Part shown: piece by piece, positions 1 through 7,403 of the stretch
How positions within the stretch are numbered: position 1 is the stretch's first letter
Layout of the letters: every line of letters begins with the position of its first letter
Assembly (NCBI GenBank): GCA_905235955.1
Contig: CAJONN010000094.1
Location: 1 to 7,491 of the forward strand
Length of the DNA: 7,491 bases
Source of the DNA: an uncultured Marinilabiliaceae bacterium
GTDB lineage: Bacteria; Bacteroidota; Bacteroidia; Bacteroidales; Marinilabiliaceae
Direction: 5' to 3'
The notes under the pieces: model-generated
What the model saw: the letters and a program-made list of their open reading frames with translations, nothing else
Database searches by the model: none
What the model was told of the DNA's origin: nothing
Made by a program: the position numbers and the translations under genes

Positions 1-623
1 TCCATTAGTCCGGCTTTGAGGGCATATTTGGTAGCTTCGTAGATGGTGTTGACTTCGAGTTTTCTGAAAATATTTTTTTTGTGAGCCACAATGGTATGAT
101 AGCTCGAATTGCGCATTTGGGCTATCTCTTTTACGGTTTTGCCAAGTGCTATTTGCTTCAGTATGTCGAGCTCGGTTTGTGTGAGCGACTGCACTGCTTC
201 CTCTTTGTGTGTGCTGGCAATGAGCAAGTTGGCTATATGGTGGCAGAGGTAACGCTCATTGTTGAGCGCATAGCGCAGTGCATCAAGTATTTCGTTGCTC
301 GTACTATCTTTCAGCACCATGCTAAAGCTGTCGTAGAAGCTCATTTTCTTTACAAGAGGCTCGCTAAGTTCATTGGAGAAGAGTATCCAATGTGTGCGTT
401 CAAATTTACAGCTAAGGTTGATAAGTTCATCAGTAGAGTTGAAGCCAGTGTTGGTATAGTCGAGCACAACTACGGCATCGTCTGATACCAATAGTTGCTC
501 GGTGAGTGCTTTTTTGCTGTCGGCTTCACTTACTTGTGTGGTTGCGTATGCAGTCATAATATAGTGTAGCAAGCCAGCATGTGTTATGTCTTGGTTGTCA
601 ACAATAATGATTTTCTTAGCCAT
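1..623 (-). CDS. NarL/LuxR-family response regulator (C-terminus cut by window edge)
   Basis: Reading the minus strand from the ATG at 623-621 gives 207 open codons to the left edge with no stop, so the 3' end is missing, probably by only a few residues. The product begins MAKKIIIVDNQDITHAGLL. Residues about 4-122 fit a receiver domain: acidic-pocket D9 (with N10 where many relatives have a second Asp), the expected phosphoacceptor D55 in VVVLDYTNTG, S83 in WILFSNE at the conserved Thr/Ser position, and K105 in MVLKDST. Residues about 147-207 fit a LuxR-type helix-turn-helix: LTQTELDILKQIALGKTVKEIA, then HTIVAHKKNIFRKLEVNT. It should be a cytoplasmic, phosphorylation-responsive transcription factor. 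No histidine kinase is adjacent within the window, so its partner is unknown. It is divergent from the outer-membrane protein gene, with a likely -7 box at 655-662. The family call is firm; the regulon is not inferable. Confidence 0.9.
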   Translation of the reverse strand, partial: MAKKIIIVDNQDITHAGLLHYIMTAYATTQVSEADSKKALTEQLLVSDDAVVVLDYTNTGFNSTDELINLSCKFERTHWILFSNELSEPLVKKMSFYDSFSMVLKDSTSNEILDALRYALNNERYLCHHIANLLIASTHKEEAVQSLTQTELDILKQIALGKTVKEIAQMRNSSYHTIVAHKKNIFRKLEVNTIYEATKYALKAGLM

Positions 624-654
624 GAGCCGTAATTCTTTGTTTTTTTTGTTGTGG

Positions 655-662
655 CAAATATA
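655..662 (-). promoter_or_regulatory. Putative Bacteroidetes -7 box for the response regulator gene
   Basis: On the minus strand this reads TATATTTG, a match to the Bacteroidetes primary-sigma -7 consensus TAnnTTTG. It lies 31 bp upstream of the ATG at 623, so transcription would start near 648 and give a short A-rich leader. No convincing -33 TTG/TTTG element is visible at the usual distance. The flanking bases (GTATATTTGCC) are identical to those of the plus-strand box at 883-890. Confidence 0.5.
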
Positions 663-760
663 CTATGCTTATTGTTTTTATTAGTGTTGTTGTAAGTAGA
701 AAATTTATCTGTATTATGGTTTTGATTTGGGTAAATTAGCTATATTGAGGGGTTGTTTTG

Positions 761-833
761 AGTTGTAAGTTGTAAGTTGTAAGTTATAAGTTGTAAGTTA
801 TAAGTTGTAAGTTATAAGTTGTAAGTTATAAGT
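761..833. repeat. Tandem heptamer array (AGTTRTA)10 with 14-bp higher-order period
   Basis: Ten uninterrupted 7-bp units, each AGTTGTA or AGTTATA, run from 761 to 830, followed by a partial AGT. The first three units are AGTTGTA; from 775 the two versions alternate, giving four perfect copies of AGTTGTAAGTTATA (775-830). Read as DNA this is a minisatellite with strict 7-bp phasing. It lies between the two divergent promoters, about 50 bp upstream of the plus-strand -7 box and about 100 bp upstream of the minus-strand one. Its length could vary by replication slippage (inference). Confidence 0.95.
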
Positions 834-882
834 AAAGAGTTGGTTATTGTTGCCAAATGGCGGTAGGTTACGTTAAACTTTG

Positions 883-890
883 TATATTTG
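883..890 (+). promoter_or_regulatory. Putative Bacteroidetes -7 box for the DUF5686-type gene
   Basis: TATATTTG matches the TAnnTTTG consensus. It would place the transcription start near 896 and leave a leader of about 40 or 60 bases, depending on whether translation begins at the GTG at 937 or the ATG at 955. A -33 element at normal spacing is not apparent; the nearest TTG triplets (847-852) are too far away. Confidence 0.5.
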
Positions 891-954
891 CCCTCCGATG
901 TTGTAAATCAAAAAAGGGAAAGCATTTTGATTTTTTGTGGACAAAAAAACACAG

Positions 955-3459
955 ATGTGTAAATTGCGAAACATATTAATAATAGTTTTGATGTGCCTAT
1001 CAGCAGTAATGGGTACTGCACAAAAAAACAAAACTTCAGACAAAAAATCGCAAACCATAGTTGGTGTTATCATAGATAAAGAGACAAAGGAGCCAATACC
1101 ATTTGCCAATGCCTATATCAAAGGAACACTAACAGGTGTTGTTTGCGATTTTGATGGCATATTCAAAATAACAGTGCCAACCAATACTGATAGTTTGTGG
1201 TTCAATTCGATGGGCTATGTTGATTGTAGTTTGCCTCTGAGCGAGCTCAAAGCTGACACCAACAGAGTGATAATGCGCCCAACAACCATTGCTATCAAAG
1301 AGATAAAGGTAATACCAGACGATGCGCCGCGCCGACTGCTCAAAGCTGTTATCAAAAACAAACCTCAAAACGACCCTTCGCGCTACGACCGTACTAAATT
1401 TGAAAAATATGTGCGTTGGGAATATGCCATAAACAACATTGGCGACAAAAACTGGATACTCAAAGGCGCTACCGACTTGATGAAGATGGACGAAGACTCG
1501 AACCGCTATTTGCCAGTATACTTTTCTGAAACATTGTCGGTAAACGAAACGCAAAAAAAACCTAAGCGCATGCGCTCTACCATATTGGCTGACGACGTGA
1601 AAGGCATCGACGTATTTAAGCAATATGAAATAGGGGGCTTCTCATCAGCACTCGACCAAGAGGTGTCGTTCTATGATGATGTAGTAAAAATACTTGGCGT
1701 AGGATTTGTAAGCCCAATAGCCGACAATGCCTTGCAATACTACAAATTTTACATCACCGATAGCACGTACGTTGGACCAGACTCAACCAAAATATACACA
1801 GTTAAATTCCGTCCCAAAAACGAAGGCGACAAAACATTTATTGGTACAATGGACATAGAAACAAAGCATTATGCAGTGAAACGCATCGATGCCGATATGC
1901 CCCAATATACCAACATCAACTTTGTGAAAAAACTCAAAGTAAACTCAACATACCAGTTTCTCAACGACACAATACTCTTCTACGGCACCAACGAAATGCA
2001 GATGCACGTAGATTATATGCCAGTAAATTCTGACAAAAAACGCTTAGAGATAAAGTGCCGAATGTACAATTCGCACAACAATATAGAGGTAAACTCGCCC
2101 GACGAACTTGTGCTATCAGCCAAAGCCTTGCAATACGAAACACTCAAGCAACCCGGCTATAAGCAACGAGATTCGCTCTTCTGGGTGCAACATAGGCACT
2201 CTGAACTCTCGCAAAAAGATCTTGAGGCAACAAGCTCAATCGACTCACTCAACAATGTTGGCAATGTAAAAAAATTCAACCTACTTGCCAAAATGGCTAT
2301 GACAGGCTTCTTAGACTGTGGCAAATGGGAACTCGGTCCGTTTACTGAAGTGTTCAACACCAACAAAATAGAGGGCGTACACTTAGGTATGGGCTTGCGC
2401 AATAGCAAGGAGATAAGCGAACAATGGATGGTGATGGGCGTATTGGGCATAGGTGTAAAAAATTCTCGCCTCACATATCAGGCAGGTGTAGGCTATAGGT
2501 TCGACTCGCCATTCCATCGCGCATTGCAGTGCGACTATTACGACCGACTAATAAAAATAGGCGAAAACGAAAACATACTCTATCTCTATGAAAATATGCT
2601 CACTACGTCAGAAACCAACATCATAGCGCAACTATTCAAGCGCGAAGTAATAGATGAACTGATGTATGAGCGAAAAATAAGGCTCAAATATGATCATGAA
2701 TGGATCACAGGCATATCGTCAAAGCTGTCAGTATCAGCCAAATGCCAACTTTCGCCAAAATACTATCCGTTTACACTTGGTGGCGAGCCAATCAGCAAAG
2801 TATGGCAGCAAGAGGTTGCACTCGACACACGTTTTAGCTTCAGCGAAAAATATATCGACGATGGCATGCAACGCATCTACCTCTCAACCGACTACCCAAT
2901 AATGCACTTCACCGTAGCTTATGGGCGTGCTGAAGTTGACAACAACGATAGCTACTACACCCGTATTCACTCCACCATCAAACACACTACTTATATAGGT
3001 CAGACTGAGCTCGACTATGCATTGGAAGGTGGCATGTATTGGGGCAAACTGCCATACTCATTGCTCGAAATGCCTCGTGGCAACAAAACATACGGCTTTT
3101 ATCGCTACGACTTCAATCTGATGAACTACCTTGAGTTTGTCAACGACAAATATCTATATGTCTACGTCGATTGGTTTCTCAATGGTAGGCTCTTTCACCA
3201 TTTGCCACGCTTCAACCGCATCGGACTGCGCGAAGTGTTGGGCTTCAAAGCAATGCTCGGCTCGTTATCTGATAAGCATTTACAGATGCTCGATATGCCA
3301 GAAAAAACATCGGGTGCCAACAAGCCTTATTTGGAAGTGAATGCAGGCATCGACAACATATTTAGGTTTTTCCGTGCCGATGTTGTTTATCGTCTGACCG
3401 AATCAGAATTTGATGCACCTCGCATTGGTTTGCGTTTCCAATTCAACTTCAAATTGTAG
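955..3459 (+). CDS. Outer-membrane protein, carboxypeptidase-like regulatory domain plus DUF5686-type region
   Basis: The reading frame is open from a GTG at 937 (840 aa). I prefer the ATG at 955 (834 aa) because it puts MCKLRN and a hydrophobic stretch (ILIIVLMCLSAVMGTA) at the N-terminus as a standard signal peptide, with likely cleavage after GTA. No lipobox is present. Numbering from the GTG, residues about 40-115 form a carboxypeptidase-D regulatory-like beta-sandwich (GVIIDKETKEPIPFANAYIKG, then FDGIFKI and the SMGY motif) of the type found at the start of many Bacteroidetes surface proteins. From about 128 the sequence resembles DUF5686 (RRLLKAVIKNKPQN, LPVYFSETLS, FIGTMDIETKHYAVKRIDA). 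The C-terminal half is rich in alternating aromatic strands and ends GLRFQFNFKL, consistent with an outer-membrane beta-barrel. It lacks an obvious TonB plug domain. Biochemical role is unknown. It lies 55 bp upstream of uvrA. Confidence 0.85.
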   Translation: MCKLRNILIIVLMCLSAVMGTAQKNKTSDKKSQTIVGVIIDKETKEPIPFANAYIKGTLTGVVCDFDGIFKITVPTNTDSLWFNSMGYVDCSLPLSELKADTNRVIMRPTTIAIKEIKVIPDDAPRRLLKAVIKNKPQNDPSRYDRTKFEKYVRWEYAINNIGDKNWILKGATDLMKMDEDSNRYLPVYFSETLSVNETQKKPKRMRSTILADDVKGIDVFKQYEIGGFSSALDQEVSFYDDVVKILGVGFVSPIADNALQYYKFYITDSTYVGPDSTKIYTVKFRPKNEGDKTFIGTMDIETKHYAVKRIDADMPQYTNINFVKKLKVNSTYQFLNDTILFYGTNEMQMHVDYMPVNSDKKRLEIKCRMYNSHNNIEVNSPDELVLSAKALQYETLKQPGYKQRDSLFWVQHRHSELSQKDLEATSSIDSLNNVGNVKKFNLLAKMAMTGFLDCGKWELGPFTEVFNTNKIEGVHLGMGLRNSKEISEQWMVMGVLGIGVKNSRLTYQAGVGYRFDSPFHRALQCDYYDRLIKIGENENILYLYENMLTTSETNIIAQLFKREVIDELMYERKIRLKYDHEWITGISSKLSVSAKCQLSPKYYPFTLGGEPISKVWQQEVALDTRFSFSEKYIDDGMQRIYLSTDYPIMHFTVAYGRAEVDNNDSYYTRIHSTIKHTTYIGQTELDYALEGGMYWGKLPYSLLEMPRGNKTYGFYRYDFNLMNYLEFVNDKYLYVYVDWFLNGRLFHHLPRFNRIGLREVLGFKAMLGSLSDKHLQMLDMPEKTSGANKPYLEVNAGIDNIFRFFRADVVYRLTESEFDAPRIGLRFQFNFKL

Positions 3460-3480
3460 TTATAGCTTTAATAAAAAGTG

Positions 3481-3488
3481 TATTTTTG
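3481..3488 (+). promoter_or_regulatory. Putative -7 box for uvrA
   Basis: TATTTTTG fits TAnnTTTG and lies 26 bp before the uvrA ATG at 3515, predicting a leader of about 20 bases. It sits in the 55-bp gap after the preceding stop, so uvrA can probably be transcribed independently of the upstream gene. No terminator hairpin is visible in the gap, so read-through from upstream is also possible. No LexA-like palindrome was recognised here. Confidence 0.45.
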
Positions 3489-3514
3489 CAGTCAACTGAC
3501 ATTTTGTTTTTGCA

Positions 3515-6370
3515 ATGACAACAGACAATCTCGAATACATTGAGAACGAAGAGTCGTCGATAAAGATTTATGGGGCTCGCGAACATAATTTGAAAAACAT
3601 AGATCTGACCATTCCGCGCAATAGCTTAGTGGTCTTTACTGGTATGAGTGGCAGTGGTAAATCATCGCTTGCCTTTGATACCATTTATGCTGAAGGTCAG
3701 CGCCGATATATTGAAACATTCTCGGCCTACGCTCGGCAATTTTTGGGTGGCGGACAACGTCCAGATGTTGACAAAATAACAGGGTTGAGCCCAGTTATCT
3801 CTATCGAGCAAAAAACAACCAACAACAATCCGCGCTCTACCGTTGGTACCGTAACAGAACTCTATGACTTCTTCCGCTTGCTCTATGCTCGCGCTGGCGA
3901 AGCTCGTTCGTATGTTACGGGTGAAAAAATGATAAAATATACTGAAGAACAGATATTTAAGCTTATCTCAGAATCATACAATGGCAAGCGTATATACCTC
4001 TTAGCACCACTTGTCAAAGGACGAAAAGGACATTACAAAGAGCTTTTTGAGCAAGTGCGCAAACGTGGATACATCTACGTCAGAGTCGACAATGAGATAA
4101 AAGAACTCACACATGGTCTGAAACTCGACCGATACAAAAATCACTTTATAGAGGTTGTGATAGATAAAATGTGTGTAGACAATGCTGATGATAAGCGACT
4201 TAGGCAGTCGATAGAGCTTGCGCTGAAAGTGGGCAAAGGCATAATGATGGTGATAGATGCCGACGACGAGAACAATACACCGCGCTACTTCAGTAGGCAG
4301 CTAATGTGTCCAACAACAGGTATTTCGTATGCCGAACCTGCACCACACAACTTTTCATTCAACTCGCCTCAAGGTGCATGCCCCAAGTGCAAAGGCTTAG
4401 GCACATTGGTACAAATAGACATAGACAAAATAATACCTGATCAAGATAAAAGCATAGCCGACGGAGCTATAGAACCCATTGGTAAACAGCGCAATACGCT
4501 CATATTTGCTCAACTCGAAGCTATCTGCGAACGCTACGGATATACGCTCAAAACACCCATCAAAGAGATATCAGAAGAGGCAATGGATACCATATTATAT
4601 GGTACGCCAGAACGTTTGCCACTCAAAAACGAATCGGGCTTGTCAAACAATTTCTATCCAACCTACGATGGCATCGTCAACTATATCAACGAGATACAAG
4701 AGTCGACAACTTCAGTGAAGGAGAAAAAATGGGCAACTCAGTTTGCCCGCGAAGTAGTTTGCCCAGAATGTGGCGGACAAAGACTCAACAAAGAGGCACT
4801 ACACTTCTTCATCGACGGCAAAAATATAGCCGATGTATCGAAACTTGATATGAACGAACTCAATGAATGGTTGCAAGGGCTTGAAAATAAGCTCGATACA
4901 AAGCAAAAAGCCATAGCCGTAGAAGTGCTCAAAGAGATACGCAGTCGACTAAGTTTCTTGCTCGATGTAGGTCTCGACTATCTCTCAATGAATCGTAGCT
5001 CAGTGTCACTTTCGGGTGGCGAAAGTCAACGCATAAGGCTTGCCACGCAGATAGGTTCGCAGCTCGTCAACGTGCTCTACATCCTCGATGAGCCAAGTAT
5101 CGGACTGCATCAGCGCGACAATATAAGGCTCATCAACTCGCTCAAAGCCTTGCGCGATATGGGCAATAGCGTCATAGTGGTGGAACACGACCGCGATATG
5201 ATGACGGAGGCCGACTACATAGTTGATGTTGGTCCGGGAGCAGGGCGCAAAGGTGGCAAAATAGTAGCAGCAGGCACACCAGAGCAAATATTAGCCTCTG
5301 ACACCATGACAGCTCAATATCTCAGTGGCAAACGTAAAATAGAAGTGCCAGCCAATAGGCGCAAAGGCAACGGTAAATGGCTCACGCTGCATGGTTGCAA
5401 AGGCAATAACCTGAAAAACGTCGATGTGTCGTTTCCGCTTGGCACACTCATCTGCATGACTGGCGTATCGGGCAGTGGCAAATCGACACTTATCAACGAG
5501 ACACTTTATCCGATTTTGAGCCAAAAATTCTATCGCTCGCTCAAAGACCCAATGCCATTCGATGCCATTGAGGGCGATGAATTTGTAGACAAAATAGTAG
5601 CTGTCGACCAAACACCAATAGGCAAAACACCACGTTCAAATCCGGCCACATACACTGGTTTGTTCGATGACATCAGAAAACTATTTGCCGAATTGCCCGA
5701 AGCTAAAATGCGCAACTACAAAACAGGTCGTTTCTCGTTCAACGTCAGTGGTGGCAGATGCGAAACATGCAAGGGCGCAGGCGTGCAGGTGATAGAGATG
5801 AACCTCTTGCCTGACGTTATGGTAGAGTGCCCAGTATGTAGGGGCAAACGTTACAACCGCGAAACACTTGAGGTAAAATTCAAAGGCAAATCTATTGGCG
5901 ATATATTGCAACTCACCATCAATATGGCAGCTGAGTTCTTTGAGAATATTCCAGTGATTTACAACAAGTTGCGTACATTGCAGAGTGTCGGATTGGGCTA
6001 CATCACACTTGGTCAGCCGTCAACAACACTCTCTGGCGGTGAAAGCCAACGCATCAAATTGGCATCAGAGCTTTCGCGCAAAGATACGGGACGCACACTC
6101 TACCTACTCGACGAACCTACTACGGGCTTGCATTTTGAGGATATTCGCATATTGATGGACGTGATAAACAAGCTTGTAGAGAAAGGCAATACCGTTATAG
6201 TGATAGAACACAATCTTGATGTTATCAAAATGGCCGATTACATCATCGATATGGGGCCTGAAGGCGGACGCAATGGCGGTACAGTGTTGGCTGTTGGTAC
6301 GCCCGAAGATATAGTAAAACAGGGCAAAGGCTACACATGGCAATATCTGAAGCAGGAGATGGAGAGATAA
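3515..6370 (+). CDS. uvrA: Excinuclease ABC subunit A (UvrA)
   Basis: The 951-aa product is the damage-recognition ATPase of nucleotide-excision repair, which loads UvrB onto lesions in the cytoplasm as a UvrA dimer. It is full length (E. coli UvrA is 940 aa). Both ABC modules are intact: Walker A GMSGSGKS at 43-50 (K49) and GVSGSGKST at 650-658 (K656); signatures LSGGESQR at 499 and 839; Walker B ending ILDEP (D525, E526) and LLDEP (D866, E867). The characteristic GQRRYIETFSAYARQFLG follows the first Walker A. The C-terminal zinc finger is complete (C749, C752, C772, C775). The first zinc-finger module has C265, C289 and C292, but T268 replaces the second Cys. A further CPECGGQRL pair lies at C416/C419. 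The ATG at 3515 matches the normal UvrA N-terminus. It is followed after 4 bp by the sugar-kinase gene. Confidence 0.98.
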   Translation: MTTDNLEYIENEESSIKIYGAREHNLKNIDLTIPRNSLVVFTGMSGSGKSSLAFDTIYAEGQRRYIETFSAYARQFLGGGQRPDVDKITGLSPVISIEQKTTNNNPRSTVGTVTELYDFFRLLYARAGEARSYVTGEKMIKYTEEQIFKLISESYNGKRIYLLAPLVKGRKGHYKELFEQVRKRGYIYVRVDNEIKELTHGLKLDRYKNHFIEVVIDKMCVDNADDKRLRQSIELALKVGKGIMMVIDADDENNTPRYFSRQLMCPTTGISYAEPAPHNFSFNSPQGACPKCKGLGTLVQIDIDKIIPDQDKSIADGAIEPIGKQRNTLIFAQLEAICERYGYTLKTPIKEISEEAMDTILYGTPERLPLKNESGLSNNFYPTYDGIVNYINEIQESTTSVKEKKWATQFAREVVCPECGGQRLNKEALHFFIDGKNIADVSKLDMNELNEWLQGLENKLDTKQKAIAVEVLKEIRSRLSFLLDVGLDYLSMNRSSVSLSGGESQRIRLATQIGSQLVNVLYILDEPSIGLHQRDNIRLINSLKALRDMGNSVIVVEHDRDMMTEADYIVDVGPGAGRKGGKIVAAGTPEQILASDTMTAQYLSGKRKIEVPANRRKGNGKWLTLHGCKGNNLKNVDVSFPLGTLICMTGVSGSGKSTLINETLYPILSQKFYRSLKDPMPFDAIEGDEFVDKIVAVDQTPIGKTPRSNPATYTGLFDDIRKLFAELPEAKMRNYKTGRFSFNVSGGRCETCKGAGVQVIEMNLLPDVMVECPVCRGKRYNRETLEVKFKGKSIGDILQLTINMAAEFFENIPVIYNKLRTLQSVGLGYITLGQPSTTLSGGESQRIKLASELSRKDTGRTLYLLDEPTTGLHFEDIRILMDVINKLVEKGNTVIVIEHNLDVIKMADYIIDMGPEGGRNGGTVLAVGTPEDIVKQGKGYTWQYLKQEMER
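6361..6366 (+). promoter_or_regulatory. Shine-Dalgarno-like site within the uvrA 3' end
   Basis: GGAGAG overlaps the last uvrA codons and lies 8 bases before the ATG at 6375. It supports that start and suggests translation of the kinase is coupled to uvrA. The other complete genes here lack so clear a purine-rich site. Confidence 0.5.
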
Positions 6371-6374
6371 AAAA

Positions 6375-7229
6375 ATGATAAACAATATACTAATAGCTGA
6401 TAGCGGTTCGACCAAAACACATTGGGCACTCATAGCCAATGACGGCAACGTGCAGCACATCAGCACAGCCGGCATCAATCCGCTCTACCAAGAGGCATCA
6501 GAAATAAGCTCAATGCTAAGCACATCAGATATAGAGTGGGGTAGCATAGAGCATATATACTTCTACGGAGCAGGTTGCATTGGTGGCAAAGCCAACGAAA
6601 CAATAACTACAGCCATACAAAGCATAGCACCACAAGCCATCATCACCATACAGAGCGACCTCATGGCAGCCTGTCATGCGCTACTTGGCAATAGAGCTGG
6701 CATAGCTTGCATACTTGGTACAGGTGCCAATTCGTGCTGCTTCGATGGTGAAAAAATAGTAGCCAACACACCTCCACTCGGCTTCATCTTGGGCGATGAA
6801 GGTAGTGGTGCATATATTGGCAAAAGACTATTGTCTGATGCACTCAAAGGCATCCTCCCTACAGATATTAGCCAAAAACTAATGCAATGGATAGGCATCG
6901 GATATGCCGAAATAATAAACAAAGTGTATAAACAACCCTATCCAAACCGCTTTTTAGCATCGCTTACACACTTTGCAGCTGACAACATCGACCGCGATGA
7001 GATACACAACATAGTGCTCGAAGCATTTGTAACCTTCATCGATCGTAACCTTATGCGCTATGATGCCGACATGCTTGCACAACCCATCAACTTTGTGGGT
7101 AGCGTAGCTTTCAACTTTGAATATATACTTGCTGAAGCCATTGAAATGTGCGGACTGCAAATAGGTAATGTAGAACAAAATCCCATTGATGGACTGATAA
7201 ATAGGCAATTGCAATTGATGCAAAAATAA
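6375..7229 (+). CDS. BadF/BadG/BcrA/BcrD-family kinase, probable N-acetylglucosamine kinase
   Basis: The 284-aa product belongs to the ASKHA (acetate and sugar kinase/Hsp70/actin) fold. Phosphate-1 loop: ADSGSTKTHW, residues 8-17, with D9. Candidate catalytic Asp: D95 in IQSDLMAACHAL. Phosphate-2 loop: ILGTGANSCCFDG, 113-125. A GDEGSG segment lies at 140-145, and the adenosine motif is FVGSVAFNFEYILAEA, 240-255. NPIDGL near the C-terminus (269-274) is also typical. Family members phosphorylate amino sugars such as GlcNAc (some act on MurNAc) with ATP; Bacteroidales relatives of this length are usually labelled GlcNAc kinase or BadF/BadG ATPase. Substrate specificity cannot be read from sequence alone. 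No iron-sulfur cysteine cluster of the 2-hydroxyacyl-CoA dehydratase activators is evident, which favours a sugar kinase. The start is 4 bp after the uvrA stop, so co-transcription with uvrA is very likely. Confidence 0.88.
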   Translation: MINNILIADSGSTKTHWALIANDGNVQHISTAGINPLYQEASEISSMLSTSDIEWGSIEHIYFYGAGCIGGKANETITTAIQSIAPQAIITIQSDLMAACHALLGNRAGIACILGTGANSCCFDGEKIVANTPPLGFILGDEGSGAYIGKRLLSDALKGILPTDISQKLMQWIGIGYAEIINKVYKQPYPNRFLASLTHFAADNIDRDEIHNIVLEAFVTFIDRNLMRYDADMLAQPINFVGSVAFNFEYILAEAIEMCGLQIGNVEQNPIDGLINRQLQLMQK

Positions 7230-7284
7230 TGCACATTTTTTTTGACCAATACACCGAAAAACAACGGAGATAGATCGTGTAAAA

Positions 7285-7297
7285 AGGTTTCCAACCT
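7285..7297 (-). terminator. Weak terminator-like hairpin on the minus strand
   Basis: On the minus strand AGGTT-gga-AACCT (5-bp stem, 3-base loop) is followed by TTTT, giving five T in a row from the end of the stem. This is the form of a rho-independent terminator, but the stem is short. It would serve a transcript entering from the right edge on the minus strand. On the plus strand, the direction of the kinase operon, the hairpin is preceded rather than followed by the homopolymer, so it does not explain termination of that operon. Confidence 0.25.
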
Positions 7298-7385
7298 GCC
7301 ACCTATAATATTTAACCCAAGTTTCGCAAGTGAAAAATGCACAGAAAATAAGCCATAAGAATGGACGAAAGAAATATACCCAACA

Positions 7386-7403
7386 AATTGTTTTTCAACA
7401 ATT
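7386..7403. repeat. 7-bp inverted repeat AATTGTT/AACAATT
   Basis: Perfect 7-bp arms (7386-7392 and 7397-7403) flank a 4-base spacer. Neither side carries a T tract, so a terminator role is unlikely. It could be a small operator-like dyad or part of the non-coding element. Confidence 0.5.

Larger units (their letters stand above)
624..954. other. Divergent intergenic region
   Basis: This AT-rich stretch separates the minus-strand response regulator from the plus-strand outer-membrane protein gene. It holds two facing -7 boxes (655-662 minus, 883-890 plus), the AGTTRTA tandem array (761-833), and one isolated copy of the repeat core (GTTGTAAGT at 688-696). I see no credible small ORF and no RNA gene in it. 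The overlapping minus-strand reading frame at 873-1109 runs into the coding gene and has no family features. Confidence 0.7.

Noticed and set aside
81..485. Plus-strand open frame of 134 codons opposite the response regulator
   Set aside because: It is antisense to a clear receiver/HTH gene whose motifs are intact; the plus-strand translation shows no family features.
761..833. CRISPR-like array
   Set aside because: Units are 7 bp, contiguous and without spacers; there are no cas genes. It is a minisatellite.
4479..4718. Plus-strand open frame of 79 codons inside uvrA
   Set aside because: It is out of frame within an intact conserved gene and has no start-site context or domain.
7222..7245. 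Terminator for the uvrA-kinase operon at the T-run just after the kinase stop
   Set aside because: The only pairing (AATG-CA-CATT) has a four-base stem and two-base loop, too weak and strained for a rho-independent terminator despite the following T-run.
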